From contig JAEUKI010000008.1 of the NCBI GenBank assembly GCA_016793325.1, positions 1-49,912 on the forward strand: a stretch of 49,912 nucleotides of DNA, written 5' to 3'. The first letter of the stretch is position 1. Every line of letters begins with the position of its first letter. Source of the DNA: Myxococcales bacterium. GTDB lineage: Bacteria > Myxococcota_A > Polyangia > Polyangiales > Ga0077539. A model generated the notes under the pieces. The model was not told the DNA's origin and did no database searches. It was given only the letters and a program-made list of their open reading frames with translations. Position numbers and translations under genes: made by a program. Below, piece after piece: positions 27,515 through 36,301 of this stretch.

Positions 27515-28285
27515 CTACACGACCTTGAACGACAGCCCGTGGTTGCTCAAGAACGCCTTGGCGCGGATCGGGTTGTTGTCGCCAAAGTTGAACAAGCTCC
27601 CGCACGCGAGGGCGTTGACCCCCGTTTCGACGAAGGCGTCGCGCATGTGCTCGTACGTCCCCGCGCCGCCGCACGCGATGACAGGAACGGTCCCCGCCGC
27701 GGCCACCACCTCGCGGATGAGCGCCCCGTCGTAGCCCGTCATCGTCCCGTCGCGGTCGATCGAGTTGATGAAGATCTCGCCAGCGCCGAGCTCGACCGCC
27801 CGCGCGACGTGCTTGCGCAACGAGATCGGCTCCGTCGTTCGTCCGCAGTTCGAACTCACGACGTACGAGAGCGAAGCCTCGTCCCAGCGCGCGTCGATCG
27901 ACACGATCACCGCTTGATTTCCAAAGGTCCGCGCGATCTCGCTCACGATCTCGGGCGTGCGGTACACCTCGGAGTTCACGATGACCTTGTCCGCGCCGTG
28001 ACGAATCAGCACCTCGGCGTCGCGCGCCGAGCGAATTCCCCCGCCGAGCGCGAGCGGCATGAAGCACACCTCGCTCACCCGCTCGAGCAGCGGCAAGAGC
28101 ACGTCGATGGTCCGCCGCTCGCGATCGATGTTGAGAAACACAAGCTCGTCCGCGAGCTGCGCGTTGTACACGCGCGAGGACGCCACGGGGTCGCCCACGT
28201 CGCGCCAGCTGTCGAAGCGCAGCGTCTTCACGAGCCGTCCGCTCGCGAGCAGGAGCTGCACTGGGATGATCCGTTTCTTCAGCAT
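27515..28285 (-). CDS. HisF-like cyclase subunit for sugar amidination (HisF2)
   Basis: A 256-residue TIM barrel related to imidazole-glycerol-phosphate synthase HisF. The first strand reads RIIPVQLLLASGRLVKT, so the catalytic Asp of true HisF (in CLDVKDG) is missing, while the other Asp (VSIDARWDEA) is kept. This is the pattern of HisF2 proteins that pass ammonia to WbpG/PseA-type amidotransferases rather than make histidine. GGGIRSARDAEVLI and INSIDRDGTMTGYD mark the phosphate-binding strands. It overlaps hisH2 by seven bases and is the last gene of its operon. Confidence 0.9.
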   Translation of the reverse strand: MLKKRIIPVQLLLASGRLVKTLRFDSWRDVGDPVASSRVYNAQLADELVFLNIDRERRTIDVLLPLLERVSEVCFMPLALGGGIRSARDAEVLIRHGADKVIVNSEVYRTPEIVSEIARTFGNQAVIVSIDARWDEASLSYVVSSNCGRTTEPISLRKHVARAVELGAGEIFINSIDRDGTMTGYDGALIREVVAAAGTVPVIACGGAGTYEHMRDAFVETGVNALACGSLFNFGDNNPIRAKAFLSNHGLSFKVV

Positions 28286-28920
28286 GCGCCGTCCCAGTCG
28301 CAGAAATTCTCGAGCAGCTTGAGGCCGTTGTTCTGGCTTTTTTCTGGGTGAAACTGAAATCCCAGCACGTTGTCTCGCGCCACGATGGCGACGTAGTCGC
28401 TGTGCTCGCCGCCGCCGTACTCGACGAGCCCGAGCGCGTCCTTCGGATCGTCCACGCGAAAGTGGTACGAGTGCACGAAGTAGAAATCGACGCCGCTCTT
28501 CACCTTGGTGAGCACCGGGTGCTTGCGGGTGAGTCGCACTTCGTTCCACCCGACGTGGGGGATCGTCGGGACGCGCATCGGGTCGAAGCGCTCGACGTGC
28601 CCTTCGATGAGGCTCACGCCCGCGCCTGTGCCGCCCTCGTCTCCCGTAAACGAAAGGAGCTGCATTCCGAGGCAGATTCCGAGCACGGGGCGCTTGGTGC
28701 GCGCGAAGGCTCGAATGGGCTCGATGAGCTTCTGCGCCTCGAGGTGCTGCATCGCCGTGCGGTAGTTTCCGACCCCCGGGAGGATCAGGTGCGACAGCCC
28801 GTCGATGTCAGCCTCGGCGCGAACGACCTTGTGATCGAACCCGAGCGAATGCACGGCGTTGAGCACGGACCGGAGGTTTCCCATGTCCATGTCGATCACG
28901 CCGATGAGAGTGTCAGTCAC
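28279..28920 (-). CDS. HisH-like glutamine amidotransferase (HisH2)
   Basis: A 213-residue class I glutaminase that releases ammonia from glutamine. The triad is complete: Cys in GICLGMQLLSF near residue 80, and His and Glu in LGFQFHPEKSQN near residue 195. It starts at GTG 28920, eight bases after GAGG. It is placed between the HisF-like gene and the sugar amidotransferase gene, so the ammonia should go through HisF2 to that enzyme, not to histidine synthesis. No other histidine gene is present in the window. Confidence 0.92.
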   Translation of the reverse strand: MTDTLIGVIDMDMGNLRSVLNAVHSLGFDHKVVRAEADIDGLSHLILPGVGNYRTAMQHLEAQKLIEPIRAFARTKRPVLGICLGMQLLSFTGDEGGTGAGVSLIEGHVERFDPMRVPTIPHVGWNEVRLTRKHPVLTKVKSGVDFYFVHSYHFRVDDPKDALGLVEYGGGEHSDYVAIVARDNVLGFQFHPEKSQNNGLKLLENFCDWDGAC

Positions 28921-28930
28921 AGGTGTGTCC

Positions 28931-30187
28931 TCAACGGAGCGGCTGCGTCTCGCGGTACCAACGATCGTAGTCCCACGTCTTGTCCGCTTCGTCGATCGTC
29001 GAGAACTCGGGCTTGTGCGGCGGGACCACGGTCTGCAACACGATCTTGTTGAACTCGTCCTCGCTGATCGCGAGGTAGTCCAAGAAGAGCGCGAGTGACG
29101 GCGGCTTCTTTCCCTCGAATTTCTTCACGAGCTCCGCGGCGTGCTCCTTCGAGATGCGGCCGTTGCGAAGGTCGAGCGCCACCATCTGGCTCACGCGCGA
29201 GTATCCGCGCTTCAAGAACTTGATGTAGTCGCGCACGCCCTGCAGGTGGCACTCGATCTTCTCGTAGGGGTACTCTTCCCAGGGCATTCCCTCGACCTGG
29301 TCGCCCTTCCACCCGAGCTCGTCTTGGATGAGCTTGGACTGGCTCTTGACGTCCCAGGGCATGTACGAGCCGAGGCACACCGAGCGATAACGAAGCTTCT
29401 TCAGCTCGCGGATGGGGGGATACGTAAACGGCGCGAGGTCGCGAGGATCGAAGCTGAAATCCCCGCGGATCATGCCGGCCATGTCCTCCGCCGTGATCCC
29501 GAGGTTCACGAAGCGATTGAAGCGCGTCTCGTCGACCTCTTCGATCTCGTTCTCGCGGTAGTCGTAGTACGCCGTGTACTCGGACGAGGGCTCACCCCAG
29601 AGGATGAACGGCGTCTGGTACTTGAGCGCCACGTGCATCGGGTAGCTGAAGATCCCTGTGTGGCAGTGCCAGCAGAAGTCTCCCTTGCGGATCAGCGCCT
29701 CGAGCATCACGCGCCGAACGACGCGCCAATTGGGCGTAAACGTGAGCACGTCCACGCCGAGTCGCTTGAAGGTCCGCTCGTTGTTCGCGAGCAGGTTGGG
29801 CCGCATGAACCCGTGGTTGAACTGCACCACGAGCGGCTTCACCCGGTACTCCTTCACCATGTGATACAGGGTGAAGGTCGAGTCTTTTCCTCCCGAAAAC
29901 GGGATGATCACGTCGTACTCGTGCTTGCCGCGGTACTGCTCGACGAGCTCGCCGAACTCCGCTTTGCGCGCAGCCCAGTCGATCTTGCCCTGCTTGAACT
30001 CTTGTTGACGGCAGACGTTGCAGACGCCGTTCTCGTCGAACTCGATCGTCTCGTAGGTCTCCGGCAATCCGCAGCGCGTGCAGCGGCGAAGAGGGCGACC
30101 GCAGCCGCGGGGAACCTCTTCGTTGGCGATGATCGGCAATTTGGTTCGATCGACTTCGGTGTTCATCGAATGGTCCTCAGTGGTCAT
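28931..30187 (-). CDS. N-acetyl sugar amidotransferase (WbpG/PseA family)
   Basis: A 418-residue enzyme expected to turn an N-acetyl group on a sugar into an acetamidino group, using ATP and ammonia from HisH2/HisF2. It has a Cys-rich N-terminus (CTRCGLPETYETI then CNVCRQQ), the PP-loop IPFSGGKDSTF near residue 98 and CWHCHTGIF near residue 173. WbpG acts in Pseudomonas O-antigen, and PseA on pseudaminic acid in Campylobacter. The ATG at 30187 overlaps the pseI fusion stop (ATGA); a second ATG at 30166 has a better ribosome-binding site (TGAGGA). Confidence 0.92.
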   Translation of the reverse strand: MTTEDHSMNTEVDRTKLPIIANEEVPRGCGRPLRRCTRCGLPETYETIEFDENGVCNVCRQQEFKQGKIDWAARKAEFGELVEQYRGKHEYDVIIPFSGGKDSTFTLYHMVKEYRVKPLVVQFNHGFMRPNLLANNERTFKRLGVDVLTFTPNWRVVRRVMLEALIRKGDFCWHCHTGIFSYPMHVALKYQTPFILWGEPSSEYTAYYDYRENEIEEVDETRFNRFVNLGITAEDMAGMIRGDFSFDPRDLAPFTYPPIRELKKLRYRSVCLGSYMPWDVKSQSKLIQDELGWKGDQVEGMPWEEYPYEKIECHLQGVRDYIKFLKRGYSRVSQMVALDLRNGRISKEHAAELVKKFEGKKPPSLALFLDYLAISEDEFNKIVLQTVVPPHKPEFSTIDEADKTWDYDRWYRETQPLR

Positions 30188-31716
30188 CGGTAGTCCGCGA
30201 GGCGACGCTCGCAGACGAGCAACGTCGTCTGCTCCGTCGTTCGCGTGGCAAACCCATAGTATCCAGCGGTCTTGAAGGCCCGGATGCTACGCTCGTTTTC
30301 GGGGCGGATGCGCGCGACGAGCCGCAGCACGCCGAGCTCTCGGGCGCGGAGCTCGCCCGCGCGGAGCATCGACACAGCGTGCCCCTGGCCGCGCGCTTCG
30401 GGGGCGACCGTAAGCGAAATCTCCCACTCGCCGTGCTTCTCGCGGTCGAGTCGAACGACGCCGACCGCGCGGCCTTCGTGCTCGGCGATGAGCAGCGCCC
30501 TCGCTTCGTTGGCGAGCGAGTTGGCGAGCCACGCGCGATGGTCCGCGGGCGTGACCTCGTTTTGATGGACGGACATCTCGCGCGTGGTCGCGTCGTTGCG
30601 CCAACGCAAGAGCTGCTCGGCGTCGTCGGCGGTCACGGGTCGCAGCGTGAGCGCGGGGGCCGCGAGCGCTCCTCCGACGTGTCCCCACTCGAGCGGAACG
30701 CCCGCTTCGAGCGCGCGCTGCGCCGGGCGTCCGAGGATCATCGGCAGAAACTTCGGCGGCAACCCGTGCGACGGACGAACGCTCCGCACGTGGTCGCACG
30801 TGAGCACTTCACCGGCGGCGACGTCCTTGGCGACGAACAACGAACGCCGGAAGTTCACGCTCGCGCGCTCGTCTTCGGACGGACCGAAGCGCACGCGACC
30901 GAGGGACTTCTCTGTGTCTCGCACCGCGCGGACCATCGCCGCGAACTCTTCGGGCTCGAGCGAGAAGAACGAATCCGGCCCGCCCACCGAGCGATCCACG
31001 ATGAAGTGCTTCTCGATGAGCTTCGCCCCGAGCGCGACGGACGCGATGGCCACGGTCGCGTCGCGCGTGTGATCCGAGAGGCCCACGATCGTCCCGAATC
31101 CGCGGAGCACTTCGTAGCTGCGCAGGTCCATCGACTCGGGCTTCGCCGGATAACAAGACACGCAACGGAGCAGCACGATCTGGTCGTTGCCCGCTTCTTT
31201 GCACACGGCCACGGCGGCTTCGATCTCCGAGAGAGAAGCCATTCCCGTCGAGATGATCACGGGACGACCGGTGCGAGCGACGCGTTCGACCAGGGGAAGA
31301 TCCACGATCTCGAAGGACGCGACCTTGTGCGCGGGCACGTCGAGCGCCTCGAGGTACTCGACCGCGGTCTCGTCGAAGGGCGTCGAGAAGCACAAGAGCC
31401 CCATCGATTCGGCCGCTTGTTTGATGGTCTTGTGCCACTCCCACGGGGTCATGGCCTCGGCGTAGAGGTCGTGCAGCGTTCGCCCTGCCCACACGTTCTT
31501 CGTGCGCACGACGAAGTGCTCGCGATCGCTTCGAAGCGTGAGCGTGTCCGGCGTGTACGTCTGGAGCTTGATGGCGTCGGCGCCTGCTTTCGCAGCGGCT
31601 TCGACGGTCTTCAGCGCGATGTCGAGGCGGTGCCCGTGGTTCGCTGAAAGCTCGGCGACGATCATCGTCGGGGCGTCTCCGCCCACTGGCTTTCCGCCGA
31701 TCGTGATGCTCTTCAT
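30184..31716 (-). CDS. pseI: Fusion: pseudaminic acid synthase (PseI) + GNAT N-acetyltransferase (PseH-like)
   Basis: A 510-residue two-domain protein. Residues 1-350 are a NeuB-type synthase that condenses phosphoenolpyruvate with a 6-carbon amino sugar to a 9-carbon acid. The PseI form is shown by ELSANHGHRLDIALK, KLQTYTPDTLTL, IEKHFIVDRSVGGPDS and the antifreeze-like end (GEVLTCDHVRSVRPSHGL). Residues 355-510 are a GNAT domain (LRPVTADDAEQLLRWRNDA, VAPEARGQGHAVSML, RPENERSIRAFKTAGY) that resembles PseH, which acetylates the 4-amino group earlier in the same pathway. Both neighbours overlap it by four bases. Confidence 0.92.
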   Translation of the reverse strand: MKSITIGGKPVGGDAPTMIVAELSANHGHRLDIALKTVEAAAKAGADAIKLQTYTPDTLTLRSDREHFVVRTKNVWAGRTLHDLYAEAMTPWEWHKTIKQAAESMGLLCFSTPFDETAVEYLEALDVPAHKVASFEIVDLPLVERVARTGRPVIISTGMASLSEIEAAVAVCKEAGNDQIVLLRCVSCYPAKPESMDLRSYEVLRGFGTIVGLSDHTRDATVAIASVALGAKLIEKHFIVDRSVGGPDSFFSLEPEEFAAMVRAVRDTEKSLGRVRFGPSEDERASVNFRRSLFVAKDVAAGEVLTCDHVRSVRPSHGLPPKFLPMILGRPAQRALEAGVPLEWGHVGGALAAPALTLRPVTADDAEQLLRWRNDATTREMSVHQNEVTPADHRAWLANSLANEARALLIAEHEGRAVGVVRLDREKHGEWEISLTVAPEARGQGHAVSMLRAGELRARELGVLRLVARIRPENERSIRAFKTAGYYGFATRTTEQTTLLVCERRLADYR

Positions 31717-32762
31717 GGTGATTCTCGATTCTGTTCGTTGAGCAATGCAGCCACGACGCGATCTGCGCCAGCCCCGTCGATGGTGTTGCGACCCGCGGCG
31801 CTCATCGCTCGGCGCGTCGTCTCCGACTTGCAGAGCTCGTCGAGCTTGTTAGCGATGCGCCCTGCGTCGAGCGTTCGTTCGTGGCCCATCGACGCGGCGA
31901 ACCCTGCGCGCTCTGCGCCTTCGGCCACGCCGAGTTGATTGTCTGCCACGGGCGTCACCAGCGCGGGAACGCCCATATACGCCAGCTCCCACACGGTGCT
32001 CCCCGCGGCCACCACCGCCACGTCGGCCCAGCGCAACCAGCGAGGCATGTCCGTCACGTCCGCGAAAACGCGCGTCGCGCGAGACTTCTCGGCGCGCGCT
32101 TCGAGCGCCGCTCTCCTGGGATTTGCTGCGCCGATGAGCAACACGGCCTCGAGCGACGCGAGCTCGTCCACCGCGTCGATCGCTCGTTCGCCGAGCTTCG
32201 CGGGATCCGCTCCGCCAAACGACAGGAGCACGGTCTTGGCCACGGGCGCGATGGGCTTCGGCTCGGATCCCGCGCGCAAGTACTCTTGTCGCAAGAGCGT
32301 GTAGCGCACGCCGAGGAGCAGCCGACAGTGCGACGCGCGGTCGCCGTAGAACCGCTCGTCTGCGTGGAGGTTTTGGTTGAGCACGAGGTCGCACTCGTAC
32401 CGCTGGTGCTCGCCCGTGTCGTCGATGACCAGCGTTTTTGCGCCTGCTTCGCGCGCGGCGCGATGGTGCGCGGTCGTCAGCGTGTATCCGTCGATCACCA
32501 CGGCGCGCGCGTGGCGTTCGCGCACGAGCGCGCCGAGCTGCTCTGCGTCGTTTGTCGCCGTGGCCTCGGAAAGCTCGATGACGGAGCCCCCTTCGTTTGC
32601 GATGCGATCGGCCAGCGCCGCGGGCAGCCCGCGCGTCGCGAAGGCAAACGATCCCCCTCTGCGTCGCCACGCTTGCGCGAGCGCGAGGCTGCGCATCAAG
32701 TGGCCGGCGCCGATGCTCGGGCTCGCGTCCGCACGCAGCAGGAGCAGCCCGAGCTCGGTCAT
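31713..32762 (-). CDS. pseG: UDP-sugar hydrolase (PseG/SpsG-like)
   Basis: A 349-residue GT-B-fold protein of the PseG type, which removes UDP from UDP-2,4-diacetamido-2,4,6-trideoxy-altrose so that PseI can use the free sugar. The N-terminus has RADASPSIGAGHLMRSLALA, where the conserved His of GxGHxxR is probably catalytic. VIDDTGEHQRYECDLVLNQN and the C-terminal VAAGSTVWELAYMGVPAL are also typical. This hydrolase type points to the pseudaminic rather than legionaminic route, where a NeuC-like enzyme is used. Starts and stops overlap both neighbours (ATGA). Confidence 0.92.
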   Translation of the reverse strand: MTELGLLLLRADASPSIGAGHLMRSLALAQAWRRRGGSFAFATRGLPAALADRIANEGGSVIELSEATATNDAEQLGALVRERHARAVVIDGYTLTTAHHRAAREAGAKTLVIDDTGEHQRYECDLVLNQNLHADERFYGDRASHCRLLLGVRYTLLRQEYLRAGSEPKPIAPVAKTVLLSFGGADPAKLGERAIDAVDELASLEAVLLIGAANPRRAALEARAEKSRATRVFADVTDMPRWLRWADVAVVAAGSTVWELAYMGVPALVTPVADNQLGVAEGAERAGFAASMGHERTLDAGRIANKLDELCKSETTRRAMSAAGRNTIDGAGADRVVAALLNEQNRESP

Positions 32763-33988
32763 CGCAGCGTCTCCCGGAGCGCGCTCACGACGTAGTCCAC
32801 GTCGTCGTCGGACATCTTGGGAAACATCGGCAAGCTGATGCAGCCCGCGTAGTACTCGTCCGATCCTTCGAACGACCCTTCGCTGAGCCCGTTGCGCTGA
32901 AAATCCGGCTGTTTGTGCACGGGAATGTAGTGCACCTGCGGCCCGATGTTGAGCTCGCGGAGCGCGACGAAGAGCGCCTTGCGACGCGCGGCCACGGACT
33001 CGAGTGACTCGCCGTCGCGTCGCACGAGGTTGACGACGTACAAGTGGTACGCGCTCGTGACGCCCGCGGGGACCGCGAGCGGACGGAGCTTGCTCTTCCA
33101 CTCGTCGGTCGCGAACGCCGCGTCGTAGCGCGCTGCGATCTCGCGCCTTCGCGCGAGAAACTGCGGAAACCGCTTCACTTGCGCGAGCCCGAGCGCGCAC
33201 TGCAGGTCCGTGATTCGGTAGTGGTACCCGAGCTCGACCTGCTCGTAATACCAAGGCCCATCGTTGTGCGTGAGCTTGCTCGCTTCGCGCGTGATCCCGT
33301 GCGTGCGCAGCTCGCAGAGCTTGTCGTAGAGGGCCTTGTCGTTGGTCGTGATCGCTCCGCCTTCGCCCGTCGTCAGGTGTTTGACCGGGTGAAACGACAG
33401 GATCGCCATGTCCGTGTGCGCGCAGCTCGCCGCGCGATAGGTCTGACCGTCGACGGTGTACGTCGCGCCGAGCGAGTGCGCTGCGTCTTCGACGACCTTC
33501 GCGCCGTATCGGTCAGCGATGCGACGAACCTCCGCGAGGTCCGCGACCGCGCCCGAAAAATCCACGGGAACGATGAGCTTCGGCGGCGTTCCCTTCTTCG
33601 CGAGGAGCTCGGCCCGCGCTGCGAGCGAGCGCGTGTCGATGAGTCCCGTGCGCGGATCGACGTCGACGAGCATCGGGCGCGCGCCGGCGTAACGCATGCC
33701 GTTGGCCGAGGCCACGAAGGTGTTGTCGCTCGTGAGCCCGGTGTCTCCTGCGCCCATGTTCGCCGCGAGGGCGGCGAGGTGGAGGGCCGCCGTTCCGCTC
33801 GCGACCGCCACGCAATACTTCGCGCCGGTGAGCTCGCAGAGCGCCGCTTCGAAGCGCGCGATCGTCGGCCCTTGCGTGAGCCAATCGCCTCGCAGTTGCT
33901 CGACGACCGCCGCGACGTCTTCGTCCGTGATCCACTGTCGTCCGTACGGAAGCAGCTGCGCTCGCTTCTGAAAACCTTCAGTCGCCAT
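32759..33988 (-). CDS. pseC: PLP aminotransferase (PseC-like, DegT/DnrJ/EryC1 family)
   Basis: A 409-residue enzyme expected to put an amino group on C4 of UDP-4-keto-6-deoxy-AltNAc. Family signs are SGTAALHLAAL, VEDAAHSLGATY and the PLP lysine in ILSFHPVKHLTTGEGG near residue 205, then LRTHGI and YHYRITDLQCALG. The HPVKH.TTGEGG form is the one seen in PseC. The gene follows the epimerase gene by six bases and overlaps pseG, in keeping with a pathway operon. Confidence 0.93.
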   Translation of the reverse strand: MATEGFQKRAQLLPYGRQWITDEDVAAVVEQLRGDWLTQGPTIARFEAALCELTGAKYCVAVASGTAALHLAALAANMGAGDTGLTSDNTFVASANGMRYAGARPMLVDVDPRTGLIDTRSLAARAELLAKKGTPPKLIVPVDFSGAVADLAEVRRIADRYGAKVVEDAAHSLGATYTVDGQTYRAASCAHTDMAILSFHPVKHLTTGEGGAITTNDKALYDKLCELRTHGITREASKLTHNDGPWYYEQVELGYHYRITDLQCALGLAQVKRFPQFLARRREIAARYDAAFATDEWKSKLRPLAVPAGVTSAYHLYVVNLVRRDGESLESVAARRKALFVALRELNIGPQVHYIPVHKQPDFQRNGLSEGSFEGSDEYYAGCISLPMFPKMSDDDVDYVVSALRETLR

Positions 33989-33994
33989 GGTCGT

Positions 33995-35020
33995 TCACCA
34001 CGCCCAACGGTTGTCCGCGAGCCACGCGCGGGTCTTGGCGAGCCCTTCGTCGAGCGACGTGCGGGGCCCCCATCCGAGGATCTCTTTGGCCTTTCGCGAG
34101 TCGCAGAGGAGCCTCGCGATCTCGGCTTGCGGGTGATCGTGCGCGACGTGCTCGACCTTGTTGCCTTCTGAGCAGCACTTGCTCGCGAGGACGTTGATCG
34201 AGACGTCGCTGCCCGTGCCCGCGTTGATGACCTGTCCTTCTGCCTTGGGCTCGAGCGCCGCGCGCACGACGAACTCCGCGCAGTCCTCGACGTAGAGGAG
34301 GTCGCGCGTTTGTGTGCCCTCGCCCTTGATGAGCAGGGGCTCTTTCGCGAGGTCGCGCTTCAAGAAGATCGAGACGACCCCGCCTTCGGAGTTGCTCTTT
34401 TGGTACGGCCCGTACGTGTTGAACGGCCGCACGACGGTCACGGGCAACCGGTACGAGTAGTAGTAGGACAGCGCGAGCATGTCCGACGCGATCTTGCTCG
34501 CGGCGTACGGCGACGCGGGCCGGTACGGGTGCGTCTCGTGGATCGCGGCGCCGCCAGCGAGGTCGTACACCATGCACGTGGACATGCACGCGACGCGCGG
34601 GCTGCGGTTCTTCAGCTTGGGAACATCGCGGTCGAAGTCGAACTTCTTGCTGTCAGGATCCAGCCCGTTTTGCAGAAAATACTGGCGCCGGACCTCTTCC
34701 ATCACGCGGAAGGTGCCCTCGGCGTCGTTGCGGAAGGTGGGCTCGGGATCGTCGATGGACTTCTGGACGTGGATCGACGCCGCGAGGTGAAACACCAAGT
34801 CCCACGGCCCTTCGGAGAAGACTCCGCGCAGGCACTTGGGGTCCTTGATGTCGCCGTCGACAGCGCCGAGAAAATTCGCGCGACCCTCGAGGTCGCGGAG
34901 GTTCTCTCGCCTGCCGTTGGAGTAGTCGTCGAGCACGCGGACGCTGTGTCCTTCGCGGAGCAGCCGCTCGACCACCCAGCGTCCGATGAAACCAGCACCA
35001 CCCGTAACGAGCACCTTCAT
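33995..35020 (-). CDS. NAD-dependent sugar epimerase/dehydratase
   Basis: A 341-residue extended SDR. It has VLVTGGAGFIGRWVVERLL at the N-terminus, VFHLAASIHVQKSIDDPE, the catalytic YAASK near residue 172 and VRPFNTYGPYQKSN. An insertion of about 25 residues before the catalytic strand (FLQNGLDPDSKKFDFDRDVP) is unusual for GalE-type proteins. It lies between pseC and the PseB-like gene, but the standard pathway does not need it. It may make a second sugar or change a stereocentre of the nonulosonate precursor. Confidence 0.85.
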   Translation of the reverse strand: MKVLVTGGAGFIGRWVVERLLREGHSVRVLDDYSNGRRENLRDLEGRANFLGAVDGDIKDPKCLRGVFSEGPWDLVFHLAASIHVQKSIDDPEPTFRNDAEGTFRVMEEVRRQYFLQNGLDPDSKKFDFDRDVPKLKNRSPRVACMSTCMVYDLAGGAAIHETHPYRPASPYAASKIASDMLALSYYYSYRLPVTVVRPFNTYGPYQKSNSEGGVVSIFLKRDLAKEPLLIKGEGTQTRDLLYVEDCAEFVVRAALEPKAEGQVINAGTGSDVSINVLASKCCSEGNKVEHVAHDHPQAEIARLLCDSRKAKEILGWGPRTSLDEGLAKTRAWLADNRWAW

Positions 35021-35071
35021 TCGATTCTCTCTTGTCTTGCTAAGCCGATGTCGCGACCGACGTCGCGGGGG

Positions 35072-36139
35072 TCACGCTTGTTGCCAGGGCGCGAGGATGC
35101 TCTGCGCCTCGAGGTACTCTCGCAGCTCGTCGCGCGAGAGGCACTCGTCCTCGCCCGAGTGCCACAGTCGCTTGACCGGAGAAAGCGGGACGGAGTAGCT
35201 CTCGAGCGTCGGGGCGTACGCGGCGAGCGGCGACTCTGGGGTCGGCAGGATGATCAGCATGCGATCGCTCTCGACCGCGCGGCCGATCTCGTCGCGCGAG
35301 AGGAGCTCTTCGTAGAGCTTCTCGCCCATGCGCGGCTTGGTGTGCACGACGTCGGACTTCTTGCCGTTGCGCGCGAGCTTTTCTGCGACGACGTGGGCGA
35401 GGTCCGCGATGCGAATCGCCTTCATCTTCGTGACGAACACTTCTCCGCCGAGCGTGAGGCTCCCCGCTTCGATCACGAGCTGCGCTGCTTCGGTGATGGT
35501 CATCACGTAGCGGGTCATCTCGGGGTGCGTGAGGCGCAGGGCGTCTCCGCGGAGGGCGTTGGCCGCGAAGATCGGGATCACCGAGCCGCGCGAGCCGAGC
35601 ACGTTGCCGAAGCGAACGGCGGCGAAGCGCGTGCGGCGCGTTCCACGGATGGCGTTGGCGGCGGTGATCAAGCGCTCGCCCATCATCTTGGAGGCGCCCA
35701 TCACGTTGGTCGGGTTGACGGCCTTGTCCGAGCTCGTGAAGATGACTCGGTCGACCTCGGCGTCGAGCGCCGCGCGGATCACGTTGTCGACGCCGCGGAG
35801 GTTGGTCTCGACGATCTCGAAGGGGTTGTACTCGCCGAGCTCGACGTGCTTCAGCGCCGCGGCGTGAAAGACCACGTCGACGTTGCGAAACGCGAGGCGC
35901 AATCGCTCGAGGTCGCGGATGTCGCCGAGCATCGGCGCGACGCGCCCGGTCTCGCGGACGCGCTCGTACAAGAAGAACAGCTCGCTCTCGTTGTGGTCGA
36001 GCGCGCGCACGGCTTTGGCGCCAGCGCGAGCGATCTGCTCGACGAGCTCCGAGCCAATGGTGCCTGCTGCGCCCGTGACGAGGACGACTTTGTCTCGAAG
36101 GTAATCAGCGGTCGAACTCGGAACACTCGTCGCGCTCAT
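35072..36139 (-). CDS. UDP-GlcNAc 4,6-dehydratase (PseB-like, soluble)
   Basis: A 355-residue soluble dehydratase that by position should start the pseudaminic pathway. Motifs: VVLVTGAAGTIGSELVEQ at the N-terminus, HAAALKHVELGEYNPFE, the catalytic SSDKAVNPTNVMGASK and FGNVLGSRGSVIPIF. Well-studied PseB/FlaA1 enzymes have Tyr (NLYGATK) where this one has Met, as in WbpM and PglF. So whether it inverts C5 as PseB does is open. The tail after residue 300 (PLSPVKRLWHSGEDECLSRD) is typical of this soluble group. I chose the ATG at 36139. Confidence 0.88.
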   Translation of the reverse strand: MSATSVPSSTADYLRDKVVLVTGAAGTIGSELVEQIARAGAKAVRALDHNESELFFLYERVRETGRVAPMLGDIRDLERLRLAFRNVDVVFHAAALKHVELGEYNPFEIVETNLRGVDNVIRAALDAEVDRVIFTSSDKAVNPTNVMGASKMMGERLITAANAIRGTRRTRFAAVRFGNVLGSRGSVIPIFAANALRGDALRLTHPEMTRYVMTITEAAQLVIEAGSLTLGGEVFVTKMKAIRIADLAHVVAEKLARNGKKSDVVHTKPRMGEKLYEELLSRDEIGRAVESDRMLIILPTPESPLAAYAPTLESYSVPLSPVKRLWHSGEDECLSRDELREYLEAQSILAPWQQA

Positions 36140-36301
36140 CGCGTCGTTAGCCTCGGAAAAGGGGTCAAAAAGAGGGGGGACGGTATCAAACCGCCCCGGG
36201 GAATACCACACGAGCACCGATGTGTTGCCGGCCGATCGTCAGAGATTCATCGCCGCGATATCCCCCAGCGAAAGCCTCGCAAAACGGCCGCACAACGTCG
36301 C

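Noticed and set aside
27515..28920. Histidine biosynthesis operon
   Set aside because: Only hisH- and hisF-like genes are present, the HisF-like protein lacks its first catalytic Asp, and both adjoin a WbpG/PseA-type gene.
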